Positions 54,474 to 64,000 of a stretch of 64,000 nt of DNA are shown one piece after another. Every line of letters begins with the position of its first letter. The first letter of the stretch is position 1. Source of the stretch: Costus lasius (taxonomy: Eukaryota; Streptophyta; Magnoliopsida; Zingiberales; Costaceae); the NCBI GenBank assembly GCA_027563935.2, contig CM050453.2:64898018-64962017 (forward strand), in the 5' to 3' direction. Made by a program: the position numbers and the translations under genes. The notes below the pieces were generated by a model, which saw only the letters and a list, made by a program, of their open reading frames with translations, was not told where the DNA came from and searched no databases.

Positions 54474-56152
54474 TGAAGGGAACCCCTAACTAAGGGGTAG
54501 AAACCCTAATGGTGGCGCAACAAAATTTTGCATGGGATATTAGGATTTCAAAGGATCTATATATGTCATATAACTAGCTTTCGAATATTTGAATAGATGA
54601 AGATAAACTCATACCATTGCCATCGGTTTGATGAAGCTTTGGAAGGAAAGACGCAAGCGAGCCTTCTCCTAAGTTTCACACACAAGATGATCAATGCGCC
54701 TACCCTTGGTGCTCCTTGTGCTAGCAAGGTTCCTTGGAGTCCTTGATCGAGTGAAAAGGGATGGAGATGTGTTTATCTCTTTTGGCCAAAAACCTCCTCT
54801 ATCTTCCAAGCGTCGCCACACACAACGAGTGTCGAGAGAGAGGTCGCTTGAGAGGCGAGAATAGCAAGAGCTATTCGAACGTGAGCGTTATCACCAAGTG
54901 GAGATCGTGGTTACTAAAAATAGCCACACCACTCGCTCCAATGTTCACGCCAAGTGAACAAGTCGCCAAGCCTTGAACCATGCGCTCATTTCATGAGCCG
55001 GTTCACATTGGTTCGGTTTAAGAACCAATCAAGCCAATGATCTAGTCTAGATCTCAAATAAACCCTAAGGCTCCAGATCTGACCGTTAATCTCTTGATGC
55101 TTCTGATCTGCCCGATCTAGCAATCATTCTCTCGATCGAAGCTTACCGATCTCAAGCCCTAATCAATCAAACATGATCAGACTAGATCTCACTTACAATC
55201 AGAGATTAAATCCCTTTAAACTGAACCCAAACAATTCAGTCCACACGATCTGACTGAAGTAAGCCATATCATCAAATTGTGCGACCCTAAGGGTTTCCTT
55301 TAAATGTCGGTAACGATAATTCACATTATCACGATCAGTGAGGGGTATCTAGCAACACATCACTGTCTCCCGATATAAAGGAAAGAGTCTTCCAAGACTA
55401 CACCCAAACCATAGCACAAGTGTGAATCAATTCACAAGGCATGCATATTTCCTTTGCCACTGGATGTTCTTATTGGACAAGCGTGTCAAGCTTGTAGCTC
55501 CAATATGATGAGCATGATTAGATCAGATGAACACTGTCACCTGGGTATGGCCATACTCTTTTTCTCAATCATCTCATCCAGGGGGCCCCTTTAGAACATC
55601 ACACTCCTTGAACAAGGAGACGGCAATCCTATGTCTATCACTAGTGCCCTAACCTGATTCAAGCTCACCATCCAAGATAGTCTATAATCATTATGTTTCA
55701 AATGATATTGAACTATCTCAAAACAATGACAATCATCATTTAGAAAACACAAGTGATCTCAAGTCAGAGGAAATGTGCCACTTGTCATATTCAAGGAATA
55801 TTCACATTGTGACAAACAATTGAATAACCTAGTAGGGTCTGTCCAGCACATCCAATGTACCCATGAGTCTACATCTTATTCCATGCTCGAAGCATCCTAT
55901 AAGATTAGAACACATATTAGTCTTAACCATATCAAGGCTGTCTCATGTTCACCAAGATATATCGACTAAGGACATAACAGCATGTCAGCCCAGCTGAACA
56001 GCTTTGAGACATTATTCAGAAGAACATATATTGCAGCAGACAATGTAAACAACTGAATAATAACCATGCCTTTATAAACATAACAGTTTATTACATGATA
56101 CAGATACATTCCCACAGGCCTCAAACATTAGCCTTAAGGGCATACCCCAACA
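54474..56152 (-). repeat. D 5' LTR
   Basis: Right LTR of D; minus-strand TATAAAGG at 56069-56076. Followed by duplicated target GAAGG and the third segment of E. Confidence 0.96.
56069..56076 (-). promoter_or_regulatory. TATA box in D 5' LTR
   Basis: Minus-strand TATAAAGG at the family position; predicted promoter for the intact D polyprotein. Confidence 0.6.
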
Positions 56153-56157
56153 GAAGG

Positions 56158-57701
56158 ATCATACCATAGCCATTTCTAGATGGCGCCTTGGAAGCAAAGA
56201 CCGAACTGGATCTTCTCCAGAGGTGACGCACACAATTGATGTCGCCTACTCCTCCTTGTGCTCCTTGTGCTAGCAAGGCCAAAGATGTCCTTGTCGAGTG
56301 GAAGGGAAGAGATGTCTTGGCTTGGCGATTTTTTTCTCCTCTTCTCGTCAAAACCTTCACCACCCGAATGTTCTCTCGTCAAGAGCAAGAGACAAGGCGA
56401 CGAACGAAGAGAGGAGAGGCATGAACGTGAGATGTGGTCACGTAAGAGAAGTGCTATCTAAAAATAGCATGCCACTTCTCTTCATGCGATCATGGGTTTA
56501 CCCATTCGCAAAACCACTTCACTTTTGAACCATGCGCTCATTTATGAGCCGGTTCATGTTGGTCTGGTTCAAAGACCAAATAAGCCAAGCGACATGGTCT
56601 AGACCAAATTAAACCCTAAGGCTCCAGATCTAACCGTTGATCTCCTGATGCTCTTGATCTCACCGATCCAGCATCCATTCTCTCAATCGAAGCTTACCGA
56701 TCTTAAGCCCTAATCAATCAAACATGATCAGACCAGATCTCACTTACAATCAGAGATTAATTCCCTTTAAACTGAACCCAAACAATTCAATCCACACGAT
56801 CTGACTTAAGTAAGCCATATCATCAAATTGTGCGACCCTGAGGGTTTCCTTTAAATGTCGGTAACGATAACTCACGTTATCACGATCAGTGAGGGGTATC
56901 TAGCAACACATCACTGTCTCCCGATATAAAGAAAAGAGTCTTCCAAGACTACACCCAAACCACAGCACAAGTGTGAATCAACTCACAAGGCATGCATATT
57001 TCCTTTGCCACTGGATGTTCTTATTGGACAAGCGTGTCAAGCTTGTAACTCCAATATGATGAGCATGATTAGATCAGATGAACATAGTCATCTGGGTATG
57101 GCCATACACTATTCTCAATCATCTCATCCAGGGGGCCCCTTTAGAACATCACACTCCTTAAACAAGGAGACAGCAATCCTATGTCTATCACTAGTGCCCT
57201 AACCTGACTCAAGCTCACCATCCAAGATAGTCTATAACCATTATGTTTCAAATGATATTGAACTACCTCAAAACAATGACAATCATCATTTAGAAAACAC
57301 AAGTGATCTCAAGTCAGAGGAAATGTGCCACTTGTCGCAATCAAGGAATATTCACATTGTGACAAGCAATTGAATAACCTAGTAGGGTCTGTCCAGTACA
57401 TCCAATGTACCCATGAGTCTACATCTTATTCCATGCTCGAAGCATCCTATAAGATTAGAACACATATTAGTCTCAATCATATCAAGGCTGTCTCATGTTC
57501 ACCAAGATATATCGACTAAGGACTTAACTGCATGTCAGCCTAGCTGAACAGCTTTGAGACATTATTCAGAAGTACACTTATTACAGCAGACAAGGTAACA
57601 AACTGAATAACAACCATGCCTTTATAAACATAAAAGTTTATACATGATACTGTTACAATCCCAAGGCCTCAAACATTAGCCTTAAGGGCATACCCCCAAC
57701 A
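56158..57701 (-). repeat. Solo LTR E, segment 3 of 3
   Basis: The remaining 1544 bp of E, ending in the family terminus …CCCCCAACA at 57701 and followed by GCGAG (57702-57706), the match to 37785-37789. With segments 1 and 2 the LTR totals 1674 bp, the family length. No internal copia sequence belonging to E exists, so E had become a solo LTR, or became one around the C and D insertions. Confidence 0.93.
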
Positions 57702-57706
57702 GCGAG

Positions 57707-58015
57707 GAGTCGGGTCCGTCCACACTTGTCGTCCGTTGCAACCTTGTGCAGTCCGTGCCTACCGAGGAATGGAGGCGCTCGGGCATTTTCATGACTTACA
57801 TTAAGTGCAATGGGCACTCGTGTAAGATCGTCATTGACGGTGGTAGTAGCCTGAACGTGGTCTCTCGAACCGTGGTCACGCGTTTTGGTCTTCCCCTTGA
57901 ACCCCACCCGAGACCTTACTCTATCGCATGTCTCTCGAACCGTGGACATATTTTCATAACATTCTCTTTGACTCCTGAAACGTTCATACACTTATGGCCC
58001 ATTAAATGCTCGTCG
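57707..58015 (+). pseudogene. Gypsy H protease remnant
   Basis: Once E is disregarded, the frame of H gag at 37784 continues here through RRSGIFMTYIKCNGHSC into IVIDGGSSLNVVSRTVVTRF and GLPLEPHPRPY, a retropepsin-type gypsy protease. The catalytic D-S/T-G is DGG here, which would inactivate it. Recognisable similarity ends near 57925. A short repeat of TCTCTCGAACCGTGG (57866 and 57932) marks a disturbed junction, and the LTR of element G follows at about 58016. RT and integrase of H are not in the window. Confidence 0.75.
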
Positions 58016-59934
58016 TAATGACACCAAAAATGCCCAAATCGGAGTTGTAACGGAAAAGTTATGACCGAATTAATGCAGCCCTTCAACGCACTTAATGCTC
58101 TTAACACCATTACGGGTGTAATGAGATTATGGGCATGCCTGTAATTTCTATAGCGAACTCTATTTCATCTGAAATTTTGCATGTGAATTGACCTTTGACT
58201 TGACTTAAATTCCAGGTATAGTATGATGTCAAAGGTCGCCGATGTGAAGATTACGGGCAAGGTGAAATTATGGCTATACCCGTAATGTCTTCTATCAAAG
58301 TTTTCGTCTTCCGAAAGGCTTCTTTTGAGAAAATTAAGGGCACGCCTTCGGAATATGATTATGTTAAATAAAAATGGACTTCTTAAGAAATGGGAAATTA
58401 TGGCCATAATGCAGATTATGACCTCGGCCGTAATTCTGGAAATTAGCTCCGTTTGAAGCCAAACTTCTCATCAAGGTTCCTGATTCACTCGGGGACGTAA
58501 ATATACTTCCAAATAGCTCCAGAAACGAGTGAATTATCCTATATTCATCAAACATGACAAGAAGTGAAGCTTCTGAAGAATATCAATGAAATAAGCCAGA
58601 AAGAGATGTAAAAACATGAAAATCGGTCGTGATTCACAGGTAAATATAGGTATAAAAGACTATGAAAATACGAGACATCAGGAAGTAGAGGAGGAAGAAC
58701 AAGAGGATAATGGAATTGAGTCAGTCATGCTTCAACCTGAATAAAATAGTGAAGAGTATCAGTGTCAACATTATAGCTATATTCATCAACCTGAATAAAA
58801 TAATGGAATTGAGTCAAAGAGTATCAGTGTCAACATTATAGCTATGCCCGTAATCTTCATTACACCCATAATCACACTTGTGCAGCCTAAATTTAAAAGA
58901 GCCATAACATTCTCATTATAGCTCCGTTTTGGACGTTTTTGGTGCCAAAACGTAGCTAATTAAAAGTTCTATAATGCTGGCATATCGAAGGGCACTTTCA
59001 AAATCATAAAAGGGGCGAAAATCTCTAAAGAATGCAGCGCCCAGTTGGGGCTCAAGGGGGGCTAGCGAATTTTTCAAAGGGAAGTTCTTGGCAACAACAA
59101 GGGAGGAGGAAGGACCCATGCATCATTCTAGAAGACTTGAAGGAATGTTGCAAAGCTTCTGCAGAGAGTTTGCCTCCTCTATCTTCTCTTTAATTCCTTC
59201 TATTCCTTTAGAGATTTGTCCTAAATCGATGCTATGATAGCATATTCTTCTTTATCGAAACAAGGATATAATCTCGTTGCATGTATCTTCAGTTTGAACT
59301 TATTTTCTCGTAGCAAATGCAATTTTATTTCGTGTTTATTTGATCTGTGTTGTTTTATTGCTAGTATTGCATTGGCCACGCAATTACTTTTCTTGGGCGC
59401 CGCAAGAAGGACCGAAAGGTGAATTGCGACGTTAGATCTGCCTTATCGATCATACTCTGACCTATCAAGAAATGGGGCAGGATTTGTATGAAGAACTTTA
59501 TGATATCTCTAAACCCATTGGATCAATCTAGATCTGGGTAGCCACAAAAGAGGATCGCCAATCTAGATTGATACCGGATTACGCCATCGAAAGAGGGTAA
59601 TCTATACTATTAGATATCTCCTTGAATACTATAAGATTGCGTTGTTATGATATTATTTTGTTTGAGTTTAAGACCCGCCAACGAGATGAACTCTAAATTT
59701 CGATGTCTCTAAACCTTGTTTTCTATCCAATACTTTCACTTGCTTGATTCTGCTAGCATTTGTATTTAGTTGTATTTTGATTTATTTTATGAAAACCCAA
59801 AACATTTTCCTGATTGTCTAGCTATTGATTCATAATCACTCGGTACTTGATCACTGTCCCTGTGGGATCGACATCTTAAGTACTAATACGACAAAGCCGT
59901 CACGCTTGCAGTTAGTAGTACGATAAAGTACACA
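58016..59934 (+). repeat. Athila/Tat element G, 5' LTR
   Basis: The start (TAATGACACCAAAAATG) resembles the F start TGATGACACCAAAA with one change in the TG. The end is …GTACACA, eight bases before a tRNA-Asp-type primer site. Length 1919 bp, close to F, though the two differ in sequence. It contains dyads around ATTACGGG/CCCGTAAT-like cores (about 58110-58440 and 58840-58875). No coding region. Confidence 0.65.
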
Positions 59935-59942
59935 TTATGTTT

Positions 59943-59960
59943 TGGCGCCATTGCTGGGGA
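59943..59960 (+). other. G primer binding site (tRNA-Asp type)
   Basis: TGGCGCCATTGCTGGGGA matches the widely used Athila/Tat primer site TGGCGCCGTTGCCGGGGA at 16 of 18 positions. It fixes G as plus-strand and the LTR end just upstream. Confidence 0.85.
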
Positions 59961-60013
59961 CAGGCAATCAATATCTAAGTGATTTAAGAATTGGTAGACT
60001 AGACTTTATCCTG

Positions 60014-60153
60014 TTTATTTTTGTTTCTTTTCTTACCTTTTTTTTTAGTAACTTAGTTTTCATTATGTTAGCGTAACTCTGCTTTTATTTTTGTTTGTTT
60101 TCTTACCTTTTTTTTTAGTAACTTAGCTTTCATTATGTTAGCGTAACTCTGCT
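60014..60153. repeat. 70-bp tandem duplication in G leader
   Basis: Two adjacent 70-bp copies (60014-60083 and 60084-60153), each containing TTATTTTTGTTT, CTTACC plus a T-run and GTTAGCGTAACTCTGC. They differ at about two bases. Confidence 0.88.
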
Positions 60154-60547
60154 TTTTCATAGACTATCTGAAATATTCACTATTAAACTTTTTTAAGTCT
60201 AAGAAGAAATGGCCATCTTATTACAACTTATGTATGAAAGCCGGTGGAAATTTTTGATGATGTTCCAGTCAAGCTAAAAAGGACAAGAAGAACAAGAAGA
60301 AACTCAAACTTTTGTGAAAGTCCTTGATTCTACTGAATGAATCAAATCTGAAAACCTACATGTGGCAGCACCCCAGGTAACTATTGAAAGAAACATATAC
60401 CTGATATCACTGACTGACAATTTAAGGTATGCATTTCTTGGTGCTGGTTTATACATTCTAATCTCTGCATTATACTTTTTAATTTTTTATTTATTTTTCT
60501 GACGTGTGCTATTTTTTATTTTTTATTATTTTTTTTAGGTTGAGATT

Positions 60548-60573
60548 AAGATTACGAATCTAGTCGTAATCTT
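60548..60573. repeat. Perfect inverted repeat in G leader
   Basis: Arms AAGATTACGA and TCGTAATCTT, ten bases each, around the loop ATCTAG. An A-run follows directly. The arms contain the ATTACG motif typical of the dyads in the G LTR. Confidence 0.85.
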
Positions 60574-61563
60574 TCAAAAAAAAAACTCTGACATGATGAT
60601 AACGGCTTTGGCCATAATTCCAATTGCACTCGAAAAATGACCTTCCGCTTGGTGGCACTGCAATTACAAGCATGACTGTAATGTTCATTACGGTCATAAT
60701 CTCGTCAATTAAGCCTATTACTGCATGGTCACCTGGTCAACATGGTGGAAATCAAAAATCACAGGATCGAGGGTTTTATGGCCGGGCATCCTGTTTTCTC
60801 CAGCTATTACTTCACCTGCTGCTGCTCTTCTCTAACTGAACTTGGCACCAGCTTCATTCCAGCTGTTGAGCAGCTTGAAATTGGCATATCTTCAACTGAA
60901 ATCCTTTATTATGTCGGCTTCTTCTCTCATGCGCCCTTCCTTCTGCACGAAACATTACAACCCCCTCTTAAATCCTCATGCCTTTAATCCACAAATATTA
61001 TCGCTGACTTCAAGCTTCAATCGATGCCATTATGCAATTGGAGTCGATCTTCATCAATAGCCGCCCCTTTTCTTCTTGAAGCCGAAAAATGTCCGCCGCC
61101 TTCCATTGAAATCGGCGATTTATTGTGTCGACTTCTGCAACAATCACGCTGCCACCGACTTCTGCCGTCGCCGCTGCTTTATCTTCTGCAATTGTCGTCG
61201 CCCTCTTCAATCCCACTCAACATCACCGCCAACTTCCACAGAAAACATCTGCCACCCTATCCAATCTGGTCATCGAAGCGGCGTCTTTCCTCTAGATTCA
61301 ACCAAAAGCCAGCGCCTCCTCTCTTTCGTCATTTCCAGCCCATCAAATCGGTGCTAGCCTTCTTTAATCACATGGAAAACTTCCGCCGCCCTTGCCTTCA
61401 ACCCAATCTCTACAGCCGTCGACTCCCTCTGTTGTTACTCCTTCAACCCAAACTGAAACTTCTGTTGCTTTCCAGTGAACTCAGCAACTCCAAATCAGTG
61501 ATTTATTGCGCCGAGTTCTACCGCCGCCGCTTAATCTTCCACAACTGATGCCGATTTCATTGC

Positions 61564-61631
61564 TTGAGGGTTGAGCTTGCTCCTCTAAGTGTTCCTGCCT
61601 CCTTCCCTAGGGGAGCAAGCTCAACCCTCAA
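61564..61631. repeat. Inverted-repeat junction beside I LTR copy
   Basis: Arms of 20 bases, perfect, at 61564-61583 (TTGAGGGTTGAGCTTGCTCC) and 61612-61631, with a 28-base centre. The left arm plus centre is the reverse complement of sequence found at about 2307-2350, and the right arm begins the forward copy of that same sequence. Confidence 0.85.
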
Positions 61632-62408
61632 TCACACACAATGCTAACACCCAGTTTCAGATTCAAAATAGTCGATTCTAGTGCAATGTGTACAAATGCA
61701 AAGCTTTAAACCTAACTCTCAATGATAACATGTTAGGTGACTCTTGGCATTCTTTGGCTGAAGTGCTTGTTGGCTGTCAAAGGTTGTTTGCTATTGTTGA
61801 TGTGAAGTAGATTCTTGCACATGCTGATATTTTGGTGACCGTTGGCTGAAAGGCTTGTTGTTAAGTGAGCTAGTGTGTAAGGCATTGATTGGCTTGAGCT
61901 GAATGAAGGATCACCATGCTGATGCGCTGATTTCTTCTTAGCTGAGCTAGTCTTGAGCTGATGTTGATGAAGCTGGCTTGATCTAAGAGCTGAGATCAAA
62001 TGGATTTGAACTTGGTATGCCTCGGATGTTGGACGTTTGACCTTGTTGATTTGAAGCTGATCCTTGCTGGAATTTGACTATGTTGACTTGACTTGGATGC
62101 TGATGTTGACTCTCGCTTGAATGTGGGCTGATTCTCTATGCCAAGGTCACTTTATAGTTGAAAGAACTAGGTGCTTGCATGTGTATTACAGGTGTATATC
62201 CCTAGGCTAGAAACAACCTATTACATCAACTAAAATAAAAACAAATACTTCATAAAATAAATCCTAGGCTACTCCTAGTTACAAAATATCAAGAGCCGAA
62301 AATAAAAGTGTTTGTAGCAACATTACAACAACATGCAGTGCAGAAATTAACAAGTGGATTGGGGTCTTCCGGATCCTTGTTGATCTTCTTGAATGTGCCC
62401 GTACATCA
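61605..62408 (-). mobile_element. Second copy of gypsy I LTR-side sequence
   Basis: Same orientation as 2322-3181, with scattered substitutions and a deletion corresponding to about 3078-3148. Both copies stop at …ACATCA. It could be the 5' LTR of the I element, which would then once have enclosed nearly the whole window, or a truncated independent copy. No primer site is visible at its left end, where the inverted junction lies. Confidence 0.6.
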
Positions 62409-64000
62409 AGATGAGAGGCTGATAAATCTTGAGTGACAAAGATATGTGCATATCTATGTTGAGATTAATCTTGAGAAGCCTCAGAGGGTATTTCAATTAG
62501 TTTGCAAACAGAAGATTTTTTTTTTATATATATAAATATCTTTCCTTGCTATTTGTAGGTTGCTAATAAACATACATATATGTTCAGAATATTATATTAA
62601 AAACTATAGTTTGTCTGTTGTAAATAAAAAGTGATCTTTCTATTCTAACCATTTGGCCATCTCTTTTATTATTTATTAAAGTATATATTAACTTATATTT
62701 GACACTGTTGCACATGATAAAAAAAAGTTTACAGCATATTAAACATACTATAGTATCTATAACAGCTACTTGGCACCTACACAACCATATAGTCAATTGT
62801 CATTATAATAAGATAAATTTATTTCAAAATTAAATACCAAAATCGGTTAAATTCATGTCTTTGTAACTACAATACTCTAGAGTTCAACGTTCAACTTTCA
62901 TGCAATTATGTCATTGCTAGCCGTTAGGATCCCCATGACACTAGCACCCATTCATCTATCACAACATTATTGAATGATGATAGCATTAATAGAATTCCAA
63001 TTATCATTCACTCACCTTCAATCACTAAGCTTCACTAGATGGTCTAAGCTAGCTACTATTATCCACTAATCCAATCAAAGCTTTAAGTAGAACTGTAGAA
63101 GCCACTCAGCTTGGTTTGACACAAATGAGGTGATGCACTATCCAAACATCCATCTCTTGTGACTTCCATTTGTTCATCATCTATTTAGTTGTTTTCATTG
63201 TGCCATCGACCATTCATGTATTGGGTATAACTTAATGAGCATATAGATCTACGGTAAATTTTTCACTGGCTTACCCACTTTGAGTTGCTCACTTGTTAAC
63301 TATTGTTGCTTAATCTTGTTGGAATAAAATTTAAAATAAAACTACTTAAAGTTAGCATTAAATGCTAATATTTTTTTTTAATCCAATTCACAATTGATTA
63401 AATAGGATAGGTTTAAACCTTTTCCAAAGGTTTTGGAAAAATCTGATACGTGGATTAAAAATTCTTCTTTCCCTTTATTTTTTTTCTTTTTCCCTCTTTT
63501 TCTCTTTTCTTCCTCTTGATTGTTTTCCTTTTATTTTTTGCTCAATGATAAAAGAAAGTCTGATTAACTTCTCTATGATCATACTCGTAAGAGAGGAATA
63601 CTTAATTGTATCCTTAGGTGTTCAATTCGAAATTAACTCGCATGAGCTTGAATTTTTATCTGAGGATAAGCTGCACACGCCTCTGGATTTTATTTCTCTA
63701 ATCTTTTTTTTATTCATTCACATATTAAAATTTTAATTTTTCTTGATAATTATTTATTCTTAAGATAAAAGTCTATATGAACTTTTAACTAATATTAGGT
63801 GAAAAATCCGTTTTATCATATTCTATATATGATTATTAAAACCTTACTATTTATTATTTATAGATCTTTACAATTAAATTAAAGAACAAAATTATGTCAT
63901 CAAATTATTTTTATTTACTGTTTATGTAAATCAGAAAATATAAAATATTTATTCTATTTTATTTAAAAAATAAAGAAAAATATTATTGCTGAACAGTCAA
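62409..64000. other. AT-rich sequence, nothing recognised
   Basis: Homopolymer runs, no open frame with a recognisable domain, no RNA gene and no repeat shared with the rest of the window were seen. It may be unique intergenic DNA beyond the retroelement cluster or old decayed transposon sequence. Confidence 0.5.

Larger units (their letters stand above)
47098..56152 (-). mobile_element. Copia element D, complete with intact gag-pol
   Basis: A 9055-bp element with two 1679-bp LTRs (47098-48776 and 54474-56152). Target duplication GAAGG (47093-47097 and 56153-56157). LTRs differ at about two bases by eye (for instance near 47331 and 48744 against their partners). Primer site at 54460-54471; purine tract complement at 48777-48785. 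The polyprotein is uninterrupted. Inserted in solo LTR E, in the same orientation as E. Confidence 0.98.
59961..61563 (+). mobile_element. G internal 5' region, non-coding as far as seen
   Basis: Leader-like sequence after the primer site, with poly-T runs, a 70-bp tandem duplication (60014-60153) and a perfect hairpin (60548-60573). No Gag motif is recognisable. A Ser/Pro/Arg-rich open frame at 61024-61548 has overlapping frames and loosely repeated GCCGCC/CTTC blocks and does not look like a real protein. Where G ends is unclear; the window shows no 3' part. Confidence 0.5.

Noticed and set aside
61024..61548. 174-codon frame, Ser/Pro/Arg-rich
   Set aside because: Low complexity with an overlapping alternative frame (61076-61357) and no recognisable domain.
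62409..64000. Host gene at the right edge (short frames at 62584 and 63545)
   Set aside because: AT-rich, short, without domain or convincing coding pattern.

Overview
This 64 kb window is plant nuclear DNA made almost entirely of LTR retrotransposons stacked inside one another. No host protein gene can be supported. The plant assignment rests on the element types: Angela/BARE-like Ty1-copia elements with long LTRs and an initiator-tRNA-Met primer site, Athila/Tat-type Ty3-gypsy elements with the plant-specific 'transposon protein' ORF and a tRNA-Asp-type primer site, and a Met-primed gypsy element. The species cannot be told from the sequence.

Layout. 1-2321: unassigned, with one tRNA-like stretch. 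2322-6233: minus-strand Ty3-gypsy relic 'I' (one LTR side, integrase, RNase H, reverse transcriptase). 6234-9491: GC-rich non-autonomous LTR element 'J' without a target duplication. 9492-14523: minus-strand Athila-like relic 'K', whose pol has lost RT, RNase H and the integrase core but keeps protease joined to the integrase tail, plus a decayed env-position ORF. 14524-23577: copia element A (minus; TSD GAGAC). 23578-24609: dyad-repeat array and the promoter part of the LTR of a plus-strand gypsy element 'H'. 24610-33706: copia element B (minus; TSD CTCTT), nested in the H LTR. 33712-37789: rest of the H LTR, primer site and broken gag, interrupted by a solo Athila/Tat LTR 'F' (TSD GTACC). 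37790-57701: copia solo LTR 'E' (TSD GCGAG), split by two further complete copia elements, C (plus; 37813-46985; TSD GGCGA) and D (minus; 47098-56152; TSD GAAGG). 57702-58015: H protease remnant. 58016 to about 61563: 5' part of a plus-strand Athila/Tat element 'G'. 61564-62408: hairpin junction and a second copy of the I LTR-side sequence. 62409-64000: AT-rich, nothing recognised.

The copia elements A-E are one family. Each full element has about 1.7 kb LTRs, a leader of about 1.8 kb and one gag-pol frame of 1293-1294 codons: CCHC Gag, protease, integrase, reverse transcriptase with YVDD, and RNase H. C and D have uninterrupted frames. A has one nonsense codon and B a single-base deletion. 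Differences between paired LTRs counted by eye (A about 8 plus one indel, B about 5, D about 2, C none) put all insertions as recent, with C youngest.

Most notable observations: the four-layer nest H<E<(C,D), proven by matching target duplications; a duplicated leader stem-loop whose two copies differ by a compensatory base-pair change and which is kept in all four full copia elements; a tract of about 2.5 kb nearly identical between B and D although their LTRs and 5' coding parts have diverged; LTR-end sequence of the B type inside the leader of C; and arrays of short dyads, alike in architecture but different in sequence, in unrelated Athila/Tat-type elements.
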